Shown here: piece after piece, positions 1-10,190 of the stretch
Layout: each line of letters opens with the position of its first letter
Numbering within the stretch: the stretch's first letter is position 1
Assembly: GCF_042453785.1 (NCBI RefSeq)
Contig: NC_091675.1
Span: 1,562,501-1,626,500, forward strand
DNA length: 64,000 nt
Reading direction: 5' to 3'
DNA from: Malus domestica
Lineage: Eukaryota > Streptophyta > Magnoliopsida > Rosales > Rosaceae
The notes under the pieces: generated by a model
Database searches by the model: none
What the model was told of the DNA's origin: nothing
The model's input: only the letters and a program-made list of their open reading frames with translations
Translations under genes and position numbers: made by a program

Positions 1-630
1 TCCTGCCGTGACAAGCACCGGCTTTGGGATCCCAGTTGCACCTGAAGTGTATTGAACCAAATACAAGTCCTCTGCTCTGCAGCCATTGTATGGTGAATGT
101 TGTAACGTTGTATCTTTAGTTTTGATGTCGTCTATGGCGATCCATCGAAGATTTTTCAATCTTTGGACAAGATCTTTATCGGAGGATGGCAAAGATATGT
201 AATGCTGAATTCTTGTGATGTAAGTAGAATGAGCTAGGGCAGCTTTAGGCTTTGTTTGGGAGAGGGCTCTTATAAGGTGGTGGAAGTTCTGGTTAGTGAA
301 AGAAGGGTCGGGCGGGGAAACAGGCACGCTCAAAAGGCCGGCTCGTTGGCACCCGAAAATGGTCTCAACGAGCTCGAGGCCTGGCGAGCATAGGATGACA
401 ACGGCGTCACCTCTTTGGAGTGGGATGAGCAGTTGAGAAGCAATGCATTGCACTGAGTCATTCATCTGGCCATATGTTAGGGTTGAAGTGGCCTCATTGG
501 CTGAGCCATCTTCAACCCAAACGAAGGCCGGCTTGGACCGGAAGGCAGGGAGGCTAGCCCATACCGGAAAGTAGAGATCCACCACAGGCTGGTCAGGATA
601 GGAAGGGTCATAATTCTCATAGTTCATCAT
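1..630 (-). CDS. AMP-forming acyl-activating enzyme (fatty acyl-AMP ligase-like), 5' part
   Basis: The minus strand is open from an ATG at 630 to the window edge (210 codons, no stop); the rest lies outside. The translation reads like the N-terminal subdomain of an AMP-binding (ANL superfamily) enzyme. It has a helix with LTYGQMNDSVQ, the segment GDAVVILCSPGLELVETIFGCQRAG, here described only by its start GDAVVILCS and end CQRAG, and at residues 194-204 the phosphate-binding motif YTSGATGIPKP. ANL enzymes adenylate a carboxylate with ATP; the arrangement recalls fatty acyl-AMP ligase/Dip2-type domains, some of which lie in large plant multidomain proteins. Substrate, downstream domains and localisation cannot be seen. 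No intron is needed in this part. A second ATG follows at once (MM), so the start may be codon 1 or 2. Family call fairly sure, FAAL subtype less so. Confidence 0.8.
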   Translation of the reverse strand, partial: MMNYENYDPSYPDQPVVDLYFPVWASLPAFRSKPAFVWVEDGSANEATSTLTYGQMNDSVQCIASQLLIPLQRGDAVVILCSPGLELVETIFGCQRAGLLSVPVSPPDPSFTNQNFHHLIRALSQTKPKAALAHSTYITRIQHYISLPSSDKDLVQRLKNLRWIAIDDIKTKDTTLQHSPYNGCRAEDLYLVQYTSGATGIPKPVLVTAG

Positions 631-2639
631 GGTGGTGTGTGCTTGTTTTGTGTTTTTTTTTTTTCAAGTGGCTTATACAATCACTTGAGTGCATTTTATA
701 GTTTCAAAATAGGCTAAATTGCATTAATAGTCCTCACAATTTAAATGGATTTTCACTTTTAACCATTAATATTTTTGTTGTATTTTCAATTCTGAAGTCT
801 CATGATATAGCGTGAGAGGTGTCCTACATCTGAGTGAGATGATGTACACAAACACAAACATAAAGAACATTGGACCAAAGTGAAAGTAGAATAAAACTAC
901 CACAACGAAAACGTAAGAAAAAAAACCACATAAACAAAAGTGAAATTTCGGATTAAATACACGAACGATTAGCTGAACTCTCCCTCCAAAATTGGCATAG
1001 AGATGTAGAGAAAAAGACATATGGCGTTGTCCATAGTGTATGAAACCAGAAAAAGAAAGGAGAGAATAAGAGATATTCGAGGAGAATATCCCACTCACTA
1101 ATCTAACAACTGGAAAAAGAAAGCGTCGCAGATCACCATTGTTGTGTTGATGTCGAAGTTTCATGTTTTCTAGCTGCTGTCTGTGAAGTGTGTGCGCGGT
1201 ATATTTTGCCGTCCTAAATTTTTTGATTGTACGTGGAGAGAATATACGTATATTTGTATGAAACTACCTTTTTGATTTCTTGCGTGACAGGTAAATCCCC
1301 AAAGGATTAGATTTGGAGTGTGGGAGACATAATTAAAAAGCATGGGGAATGGTGAAACATAATGTTTGTTTATTTAAGGTTTGCCGATTACTACAATGAG
1401 GAGGTCTGTTTTATTTTGATCCTATGTTACTTTGTACGTGGAAGGAATGATGTGTCCACTTAGAGCAAGTTCATCCATTTTGGGAGGGTGAGGGTAATGG
1501 TAAAATACTTGAATTGTCCTTATTATTCACTATGAGCAGTAATTATCTTTGTGCAGTTCTATCCGTCTGAATATGGCAAAAATGATTACTATTCACAAAA
1601 ATATTTTTTAGAAATAAATGTGAACTTTGTAGGTTTTTTTTTTTTTTTTGGGGAAAATAAAATGATTGTCTAATTCCAATAAATGATTTCAAATACAAGG
1701 CAAAAACATACCATTACAACAAGCATTATTAATTAAACTTAGGGGATAAAATCAGTGTGGCTCAGTCTGTTTTCCCTTGGAGTGTATGGATCTTCCGTGG
1801 AATGAAAAAGATGGTTGGGTAATTATAAATTTTTTAAAAATGTTTTTGGATTTTTGATCGCTGGATTAGTCCTAGCCATTGATTTCTAAATTTTTTTAAA
1901 TTAGATGAGCCAAATTGTACCACGTGGCACAACAGAAAAATTTTCATTATTTTACCGTTGGCCCACTACCAGCGGGCTCAAGGCCCCGCTATTACGGACC
2001 GTGTTCTACTTTGCCCTCTTAACTTTTAATTTGATCCACGAGCCGCATATATTTTTAACTTGTGTCAATGTCCTTCCGATGTTATAAGTAGCATGATCGG
2101 CCTCTTCTCTCTCTCTCTCTCTCTCTCTCCCCCAACACATTAACTGCAGTGCAGATCGAAACACCACAAGGAGCATCACGCTTGTTGAAAGGAAAAAAAA
2201 AAACGAGAAGGCGGCGTCGGGGTCGCCAAATTCGGTACTATTCTGGTTACGTGGAAGCGACATAGGTATTTCAGGGAGTGTGAGAGATGAGAACCTTGTT
2301 TATAAAAGCCTTGCGGCCCTGCCCAATTTTTAACTAATGGGATATTGGCCCAAATGAACCATGGGTTTGGGGCCCTTTGGGCATCATCATCACTACTTGA
2401 ATTTCCGGCTCATTTGGGGGGGGGGGGGGCGGAAAACATGAAGAGACTCAAAAGGGAAAGAAAAGCAATCCCTCCTAGTCACTGAAAATCGTTAGCATCA
2501 TCCTCAAAGTTTTGAATGCAGGAATTAAACTGAAACATAGTGAATGCACGGGTACCTTAGCGCTAGCGATCAACCGCTAAGTGAGAAGCCGAATCCAGAA
2601 AATACACCTCACGGAAGCTAAAGTCTTGTCCTTCGATAT
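631..2639. other. Gene-poor spacer upstream of the acyl-activating gene
   Basis: Contains the presumed promoter and 5' UTR of the minus-strand gene ending at 630. I see only AT-rich sequence, a CT dinucleotide run around 2103-2129 and a poly-G run around 2419-2430. The open frames here have no protein-like composition. Confidence 0.5.
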
Positions 2640-2869
2640 TTACTTGTGAACAAAAATGCACAGGGCTGTTTTAAGTACCAGGGCAAAATCCAAATCAGCC
2701 AAGTTATGGTCTCAGATGTTGAAACCGCGCCCACACCGAGCGCCGGACCACATCCACAGGTGGTGGGTGTTTTCTGCGTCTACTGAACCTTCAGGGGTAA
2801 AGACGTTGAAGAATAGCATTCTATCGAGTCCTACAAGAGGTCTCGTCGCCCACTTAAAGTCGATGTTTT
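2640..2869 (-). pseudogene. Protein-like exon remnant, unknown family
   Basis: Behind a plausible acceptor (TTTAG, just above 2869), the minus strand gives a frame with real-protein character. It includes KWATRPLVGLDRMLFFNVF and VDAENTHHLWMWSG, then an in-frame TGA at 2712-2714, then a further 23 codons beginning DHNLADLDFALVLKTAL and a TAA at 2640. Continuation in the same frame past one stop suggests a last exon carrying a nonsense mutation. I do not recognise the family. A second short frame on the same strand (3168 down to 3013, 51 codons, ending SAWAVQE) may belong to the same decayed gene or to a UTR. It could also be chance. Confidence 0.3.
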
Positions 2870-4759
2870 CTAAATTGAAGACAATAAAACTTGAGCACAG
2901 ACAGTTTTTATTCAATCCCAAAACGTAAGTACAGAATAGGGTTCAACACACTCTGATCCTTGGAAGGGCTTGAATGTCACATAGCTTTTAGCAGCAAATT
3001 TCCGCACGCGAACTATTCTTGCACTGCCCAAGCTGAGTTGAGAAAAGATGCGGATGGACTGACAAACGTCTCAATTCCATTCCCGTTCAAGGTGCCCAGG
3101 AACAGGCCCTGCATCACATGGCATGGAAAAGGATAGTTCACCATGAATGCATGCACCATTCCTTCCATAGAAAGTGAAAACAATTAAAACTCTTACATAT
3201 ATACATTTATTTCATCAAATAGCGAAATACGATGAAAACTGAACTATCTAAACCAATCCAGAGTTCATACTCAAAATAACAATTACAGAAATCGATGGTC
3301 ACCGCAATCAAATAACAAGCAACAAAGAAAAACTGCAAATGCATGGTGCATCATGTAATATTCATTCACGAAAATCTACCACTACCACCCGCTGAACCAG
3401 ATACAGGGGCAATAAGAAGAGATTTTCGCAGACGACTAGAATATAAATAAAACAAGGACCACAAGCAATGGTAGACCAATAGTTCTTACTATCGTGCATG
3501 GTCCTCAAAGATTATATCGACCCAAAACACTCTTAAGGGCTCTCAGTCTCTAAGAAATTTCTTCACAACAAGCCAACAGTAACAAAAACTGAAGAACCAC
3601 AAAACTAATACCATAAAGCCATCAACAACAGAGAAGAATTGAAAAGACCTGCTGACAAAAGTGATGGCCTTACCTTGTTCTACTATACACATTTACATCT
3701 GAGAAAAGTACAAGCATGTTTCATAATTCATAGCCCTCGAAGAATACCAAGCAACTAAGCTGACGTGAATAAATTGGGAAACAACCTACGCTCGCTCTTA
3801 AAGGGTTCTAATGAAGAAAAATTCCAAATAACTTTCGCATTTTGGATAAATGCCGAAGCGTTGAAATGGAAATACTTAAAGTTGTGAAATTCAAGCGTTG
3901 CCATGGGAGAGGTAGAAAGAAAAAGTTGCTGGTTGTGGTCCAAATGAAAGAGTACCCATTAATTTCCTTAGTAAAACACGATGCAAGAACCCATGGAGGA
4001 GAGAGGGTGCATAGGGAGTTCAGTAACAGAAGAAGAAAGCAATGTAGTCAGTTTACATCGCTACATGTTATAAAACCTATGTCTGCCATTTAAATCCAAA
4101 AGAAAGAGTGCTTATTATCTTCTTACATTTAGCATGATGTACTAGGACATGTTCACCTTGTGTTTCAGTGGAAGAAGGTAAATTTCACATAACTTGTTGA
4201 CACAGTTCTTTTAACATAAGTAAAAGTGGCCAAATCTCCTTTCTCTTCTCCATGACGCCAATAAAGAGACACACGTTGTAACGTTAACTAAATGCCCTTA
4301 GCTCTAGGTCGTTTGTCAGTCCAAAAACCATGGAGGGAACATGAGAGATGAGTGTCGAAAGTATATAGAATCTTAGAAGTTCCACTTACTTTGCGTTACG
4401 ACAATGTTATAAGCACATAACAAAATAGGCAACGTATAACAAAGTAGTACGGAAGCACAACTTCAACAACAGCTAAACTCTACGAGTGAACACAAAATTA
4501 CAAGGAATAAAAAGTTGATATAAAAAAAACATGCTTCAGCAACGAACACGCAGTGTTACACTCCCACAGAGTACGACATAGTTCAGAGAAAGTGAAGCAC
4601 AACTTCAACAATTGTAAATTGTAATATTCTCAAGCAAACTCAGTAATCTTCCGATAAGTACAAGACCCGGCATTTCGAGTGAACACTCCTAAAATACACT
4701 CAATATGCACAAGTATCAAGCAAATGGATTTATTTGGGGATTAATTAAAGTGAAAGGGG
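2870..4759. other. Spacer and probable 3' flank of the DNA glycosylase gene
   Basis: AT-rich sequence without a convincing gene. The part next to 4760 should hold the 3' UTR of the minus-strand glycosylase. No clear repeat boundary was found. Confidence 0.45.
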
Positions 4760-5887
4760 TTAAAATTTATACCCAATGTTAATAAGACTGCTGAGGGAAT
4801 CCATAAGCTGCTGTTGCTGGGGATGCTGCGAGTGCTGCTGCTGCTGCTGAAGCTGCTGTGGTCGCAGACAAGCACCGGCTGCCACGGCGGCTGCGCTGGA
4901 AGGAGCCCCATTTGACTCGGAAAATCTCCACATATACATCGTCGCTACAGACCGGTATGGCCGCCACTTTTCGCACAGCTGCTCCATCTGCGACGGCCGA
5001 GGCAACTCCTCGAGATTGTACAGAAGCTGAACGCCTTTTCGGATTCCGAGGTCGTTGATCGGAAGCACGTCGGGCCTGTGCAGCGAGTTAATCATGAACA
5101 TGTGCACAGACCAAGACCCGATCCCGTTGACCATCGTCAGCATTGTGAACAACGACTTGTCGTCCATATTTACAATCGCCGAGTCCGACAGAATGCCGTT
5201 CTGGTACTTCCGCGCCAAGTCGTGGAGGTAACTCGCTTTCCGGCCCGAAATTCCGATTTGCCGGAGCTGCTGTGGCGTCTGGGCGAGCACGGTTTCGGGT
5301 ACGACGCAGGCCTCGCCGCCGCACAGCCCGATGAAGCGCGTGTAGATCGACGTGCCGGCCTTGTATGCGAGTTGCTGGTAGAGAATGCTGCGGGTTAGGG
5401 CGAGGAAGGGTGTGTGGAAGTTGTCGAAGGTCGGCCGCGGGTGGCGGTCGATCAACGGAGCTAGGAGCGGATCAGCGTTTCGGAGATAGCGAATCGCCGT
5501 CTCGATCTCTCCCTCGCAGGAAAGCGGCCGCGCTACGATTTTGGGCGCCGCAACGGCGCGCTGCGGGACGGTCTTGATCTTGGAGGCCTTGGTGGCGGCG
5601 ACGGGTTTGGGAGTTTCGGATACGGCGACGATTTGATGGGAGGAATTGGGGTCGGCGGTATCGGGCGAGAGCTTCCGGATCTTTCGGGGGCGGAACGGGA
5701 TTTTGGAAGGGGGGGAAGAGGTCTTGGACGGAGCATTGCTCAGTTCGGTGGGTGTGGGGCCGACTTGAGCGATTGTGGTGTCGTCGATGGAGTCATGCTG
5801 CGGCGGCGGCTGAGCCGGAGTCGGAGCCTGAGTGGGAGTCTGGGGCTGGTCTTGGGCTTGGGTTTGGACCTGGGTTTGCTCGCCCAT
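4760..5887 (-). CDS. DNA-3-methyladenine glycosylase-like HhH-GPD base-excision repair protein
   Basis: Uninterrupted 375-aa frame with an ATG at 5887 and TAA at 4760-4762, probably one exon. Residues 1-120 are low-complexity, with Q/P-rich then basic PFRPRKIRKLSP stretches that could act as a nuclear signal. The catalytic domain spans about 125-330: LTRSILYQQLAYKAG, the helix-hairpin-helix TMVNGIGSWSVHMFMI (about 251-266), and PINDLGIRKG, whose Asp279 fits the catalytic aspartate of HhH-GPD enzymes of the AlkA/Mag1 type. The family removes alkylated purines such as 3-methyladenine from DNA. Length and layout, including the Q-rich C-terminus, match the Arabidopsis At1g19480/At1g75230 proteins. 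It is a monofunctional type: no Lys precedes the HhH glycine loop and no Fe-S cysteine cluster is visible. Confidence 0.9.
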   Translation of the reverse strand: MGEQTQVQTQAQDQPQTPTQAPTPAQPPPQHDSIDDTTIAQVGPTPTELSNAPSKTSSPPSKIPFRPRKIRKLSPDTADPNSSHQIVAVSETPKPVAATKASKIKTVPQRAVAAPKIVARPLSCEGEIETAIRYLRNADPLLAPLIDRHPRPTFDNFHTPFLALTRSILYQQLAYKAGTSIYTRFIGLCGGEACVVPETVLAQTPQQLRQIGISGRKASYLHDLARKYQNGILSDSAIVNMDDKSLFTMLTMVNGIGSWSVHMFMINSLHRPDVLPINDLGIRKGVQLLYNLEELPRPSQMEQLCEKWRPYRSVATMYMWRFSESNGAPSSAAAVAAGACLRPQQLQQQQQHSQHPQQQQLMDSLSSLINIGYKF

Positions 5888-6162
5888 ATGTGGTGAGTGT
5901 GTTTCAAAATCAATGGATGGGTTGACTGAGAATACGTACGGCGGTGGCTGCTTCGGTGTCGGTGTCGGCGGAGGTGGCGGAGTGCGCGGTGGTTCAGTTG
6001 GAGGATGGAATTGGAGACATCAAAAATTGGGAGCGTTTGTGTGTAGAGAGAGAAGGGAAGGGAATGTAGTTTAAGAATTGACTGTAACGAGTTTCCGAAC
6101 GAGTTTAAGCGACAAACTCAGAAGTCTTAACTCAGTCGGATTTGTATTTTTATGTTTTGATT

Positions 6163-6195
<33 letters not shown>
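6163..6195. repeat. CT microsatellite in the glycosylase 5' region
   Basis: About 15 CT units, read as GA on the coding strand, about 280 bases upstream of the glycosylase ATG. GA runs are common in plant 5' UTRs and core promoters. Confidence 0.8.
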
Positions 6196-6199
<4 letters not shown>

Positions 6200-6283
6200 C
6201 GAATCCGAGAGTCCTTTAAGAAAGCAACAGGTGGCGTCCGTTTTCTCCTCCGACAAGTAAAAAAGTTCATCCTATAATAATAA

Positions 6284-6896
6284 GGATAAATTGCAGCAAT
6301 GAACCTTGTAGTTTAATCAGTTTTTTCTTTCGTCCTTATAATTATGTTGTTTTACTTTTGTCCTTGTAGATTAGTTCCATTTTCACTATTAGTCCAACAC
6401 ATTAACTTCATCTTATGTCTTCTTCTTTATACATATTGGTTATGGTGGAGCATGATTGGTGTGTTCCCCGTCCGACGTAGTTATTATGATCATGCGTAAG
6501 ACAATCTCCCAATTTTGAATGTTCAGGAGATGACCTGTGTTTTGAAGATCTAAGCCTTCTAAACCAAAATGCATAGTCGCATCATGAACATAGGTTTTTT
6601 GGTCGTAGAATGTAATAATCAATAGTATATATTTATTTGATTTACCAAGTCTTTCTTATGTTTTGTGCAAATTAAATTCCAAGTCATATTCAGCCACATA
6701 TAGAGTTTGGTGGGTATCTTGGTCCAAAATTCGATGTACATAAAGTATACATGAATAAAAATAGACGTTGGAGTTAACGGATTGGACCAATAGTCGAAAT
6801 GAAACCAATCTATGAGGACAAATATGAAATAAAATAATCTAGAGGGATAAAAGTGAAATATAACTATGCCACAAGGTGGATTTCTGCAATCTAACC
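6284..6896. mobile_element. Non-autonomous Mutator-like MITE with long terminal inverted repeats
   Basis: The left end (GGATAAATTGCAG, from 6284) and the reverse complement of the right end (GGTTAGATTGCAG, ending 6896) start a divergent inverted repeat of about 130 bases. Both arms contain recognisable blocks such as TAGATTAGTTCCATTTTCAC against TAGATTGGTTTCATTTCGAC. Long TIRs with a short unrelated core fit a Mutator-type MITE. No clean 9-bp duplication is visible at the edges, so the ends are approximate. Confidence 0.6.
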
Positions 6897-8022
6897 AAAT
6901 GAAAAGTTAATAAACAAAGAAGTCCAATTAGGGCTTTGGTGTGCGACGCTCCTCTGAGCGCGTGTTGCACGTGAGTAACCATTGTGTTCTTTGCAAAATT
7001 GCAGTACAAATTGATTGTTCTTTTTATTATATCTTATTAAACATGCCTAATTTGATTAATAATGACCTTGCTCATCCATGGAGTTGCATTATTACCGCTA
7101 AGAAATATGATTATCCACCGTTAATTAGTAATGTTAGTTGGCTTGGATTACTTAGGGCTCATATATATGTGTTTTTAAAATGATTAAAAGCGTTTTTGGG
7201 GAAAATGTTTTTTTATATCAATCCTTATAAAAATCCAAGTGGATTTTGGAAAAAACCTTTAAGTGCTTCTTGAAAAAAACTCATATCTGGTGTTTCTTTC
7301 AAAAAACACTTAAAATATTTTTGGAACTCAAAAAAACCCATAACAGGCTTGAGGACTTCTGGTTCTGGAAGGCACGTGAGTCTGAACGCTGTGTTGAATG
7401 TGCAATCGACACTACACTACATAGGTACCTGTGCAAGTGAGGCGTCGGTCGGTCCTATAAATTGCACTAGCGGTGTGAGGAGTTAACAACTGGACGTGTT
7501 GCAACCTAGGGATCACCAAGCAGCTCTTTCACTCTATAGGGATTGAGATACCTCATTGATAAAAGTTTATATCTTAAATTGTTGTGGTGAAGTTCGTCAT
7601 GTTTTAGGCTTAGCGTGAATGTTCCGTCGAAGAGTTTAAGTTTGTCATGTTTTAGGCCTAACGTGAATGATGTCAAATTTTTATTAATTATTTACACGTA
7701 CGACTGATATATAAAGTTTTTTTTTTACGACAAGTACTATCTTTCGACTACGTTATTACCATGTGAACTGTTAATCCGGTAAAGCCTATTAAATATTAAT
7801 GGATCGGTTGTACAACAATACTAGAGTGAACTCGACTGCCTTTTGGACAATTAGGGCCCATTATCAAAACAAAACTTTGGAAATGTAAACTGTAGATTGG
7901 GCCTTAAACATCACAATTTAACAGGCTTAAACCCAAAGATCTCGTCATAAACAGAACTAAATTTCCGGCCCCTCTCCTGCATATCAACGCAAAAGGTGGT
8001 AAAAAAAAAAAAAAAAAAAAAG
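6897..8022. other. Spacer with MITE debris
   Basis: No gene seen. About 7168-7345 resembles the MITE remnant at 59505-59673 (shared AAAGCGTTTTTG-like and AAGTGCTTC-like blocks). An imperfect 32-base direct repeat (GTCATGTTTTAGGC plus TAACGTGAATG) occurs near 7588 and 7643. A 20-base A run precedes 8023. Confidence 0.4.
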
Positions 8023-8172
8023 AAACTTTAACGAAAAGCTTCCAGTACTGTTTACTTAACAAAAAATCACATTTTTACACTAAAAAAATCAATCATGATA
8101 CTATTCACTTTACCATTTATTTTGTCCTTATCGTTAAAACTCTAAGTTTTAAAGTTTTTTTCATTAGTTTTC
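8023..8172. mobile_element. Short MITE (GAAACTTTAACGAAAAGC family)
   Basis: About 150 bases with imperfect terminal inverted repeats: GAAACTTTAACGAAAAGC at the left and the complement of CTTTAAAGTTTTTTTCATTAG at the right. Inside is CAGTACTGTTTACTTAAC and a second ACTATTCACTTTACC block. I recognise this as a very common Maleae interspersed repeat. Superfamily not assigned. Confidence 0.5.
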
Positions 8173-8617
8173 CTATAAAAAAAGGTTGAGATTTAATCAA
8201 ATCTTATTCGTGAAAATCAATATGCACGTCAAAAACAATTTCCATTCAAAACTTCGTATAATTAATTGATGCATTAAAATATAAATGGATAACAGAGTTG
8301 ATATATTATAGACATAAGTAAATATTAACAAATAAATACACATTTTGTAACATGTGAAGATTAATAATATTATGTGGCGATGTGAGTGCCATACGAAAAT
8401 TTCCACACAAAGGAGAAAGTTTTACGCATGTAATTCTCATGTAACCTGGTGTAAAGATAGGGTAGTTTTAATCTCAAATATCATCTCCTTGGTATAAAAC
8501 TAAAGAAAAGGGGGTTAAAAACTCATTATATTTGATTGGCATAACGATAGTGCCGTGTTATGTATATATAATTTTTTCTTATATAAAATCATATTATTGA
8601 CACAAAAATGTTACAGT

Positions 8618-9133
8618 TGTTGATGCACAAAATCAGCGAGGACTTTGGTATAACAGAAAGTGTCAGGTTTGTGACCTTCGCTTGGTTGCTTCGATCACTA
8701 GTGAAGATAAGTACGTAAATGAATAAGGACAGGGAAGCAAACACAAGATGTACGTGGTTCACTCATATCGGCTACGTCCACGGAGTAGAGGAGTTCTCAT
8801 TAATTGTGAAGGGTTTACACAAATACATAGGTTCAAGCTCTCATTTTGTGAGTTCTAGTGAATAGTTTAGTACAAAATGACATTAGAGATTATTGTGGGA
8901 GAATGATCCCTATTTATAGAAGAGAGTTTCTAGTTTTGTTCTAACATTGACACGTGTCGTGTTGTGATTGGCTTCTGATGTTGACACGTGTCGAGCTGTG
9001 ATTGGCTTCTGATGTCGACACGTGTCGCATTGTGATTGGCCTCCTGGTTGAAGGGAAGCTCTTCTGGGTCCTTGACGGTATAACGTTGACCGGTGCTCAG
9101 TAGTTTCGGGATTGGTCAAGTATGGTACAAACA
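8618..9133 (-). mobile_element. Solo LTR of a gene-poor retrotransposon, 516 bp, with 5-bp TSD
   Basis: The segment starts TGTTGATGCAC and ends GGTACAAACA (TG...CA). It is flanked by the perfect direct repeat ACAGT at 8613-8617 and 9134-9138, as expected for integrase-mediated insertion. No second LTR or internal domain is attached, so it is a solo LTR left by recombination. A related partial copy begins near 35003. Strand is not determined by sequence; minus is a guess. Confidence 0.8.
8949..9026. promoter_or_regulatory. Three G-box/ABRE-like palindromes in a 34-bp tandem repeat
   Basis: The palindrome GACACGTGTC occurs at 8949-8958, 8983-8992 and 9017-9026, exactly 34 bases apart, each followed by a variant of GTGATTGGCTTCTGATG. 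CACGTG is the core bound by plant bHLH and bZIP factors, and GTGATTGG contains a CCAAT box on the other strand. The array lies inside the solo LTR, so it is probably part of the retrotransposon promoter. A role for host genes is inference. Confidence 0.6.
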
Positions 9134-9663
9134 ACAGTAACGACCCTTCGTATTATAAAGTTGATCTCTATGTATATTGGTACTAAAAAAGAATAAGATG
9201 AAGTTTGAAAGAATCTCACTCAAACTATACCGCATATACCAAAACATGATGACTCCGTTTGTCGTAGAATTGGACCAACAAACAGCGACGAATGGTTTTG
9301 TTTGGTATCCACGTGCACCATGCATGCAAGTAAATTTATTAACAATTGATTTTCGTACTCTTCATTTTTTCGGTTCTAATATCATATAAATAAATAGACA
9401 AAGACAATAAACGTTGAAAGAGACACTGAGGACGTGAAAATTACGACAACAAAAAGTTTCTATTTTACATAGGACTCATCGATTTTCGATGTACAACACG
9501 TTACTCGGATAACGTACGAAAGTTGGCATTTGTAAGCTTCAAGTTTTGATCAAGACATTGATTGTGACTCTTATGAAAGGGTGCCTCTAAAACTAAGGAC
9601 TGTTAGGTATATGTTTAGAACTGACGAATCCAATTCAGCAAGTAACCCAATATTGTAATCAGG

Positions 9664-9860
9664 TGTTTTTTTTATAAATAAAGTACGATATTCATTTTAT
9701 AAGGGAACAACGTATAATCAATGGGAAATAGTGCTAACAATAGGCCTCAATAAAAACATTTCCGATGAACAAACCCGAATGAAGGGAAAAAGAATGTCTC
9801 GCACCAACTAAATTAAGAATTAAAGTGATCCTTCAAAATAAGATCAGATATTACATCGGG
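9664..9860 (-). mobile_element. LINE 3'-end remnant
   Basis: This stretch shares an ordered set of blocks with 17340-17500: AAAGTACGATATTCATT, then CCTCAATAAAAAC, then GAAGGGAAAAAGAA and TCTCGCACCAACTAA. At 17.5 kb that block lies next to a LINE RNase H frame, so this is read as another 3' end of the same LINE family on the minus strand. No coding part remains. Confidence 0.45.
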
Positions 9861-9941
9861 AGGTTCTTCAAACCAAAAACTGGATGTGCCAAAGTGAGAC
9901 CACACTTTAAGGGCACCACAATTATTAGGGTGATATGTATA

Positions 9942-10190
9942 AATTTATAAAATTTGGTTCAAAGACACAAAAATTTAACGAGAAGTGTGGTTTGTCATTT
10001 GAAAATAATGAGAAGGTCTTGGGTTCAAAACACCATGTGTGCTTATTTACTTTCCATTTTTTACAAAGTTCTTTTTATAAGAGTATAAATTTATAAAATT
10101 TGGTTAAAGGATCAAGAAGTTTAATTAGAAACAATGATTTTTGTTGTTTAAAATTAACAAAAGGTCCTAAGTTCGAAATGCTATGTGCAT
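9942..10190. repeat. Two adjacent SINE-like repeats
   Basis: Two units, starting near 9945 and 10085, share ATAAATTTATAAAATTTGGTT and carry RNA polymerase III B-box-like blocks: GGTCTTGGGTTCAAAACACC in the first and GGTCCTAAGTTCGAAATGC in the second. The similarity is imperfect, so these are old copies. Clear target duplications were not found. Confidence 0.35.

Noticed and set aside
766-1164. 132-codon minus-strand frame
   Set aside because: Low-complexity hydrophobic composition, no domain, AT-rich spacer.
2006-2263. 85-codon minus-strand frame with RERERERE
   Set aside because: Produced by the CT microsatellite.
8949-9040. Regular 34-bp repeats resembling a tiny CRISPR array
   Set aside because: The repeats are contiguous without unique spacers, lie inside a plant LTR, and have no cas genes.
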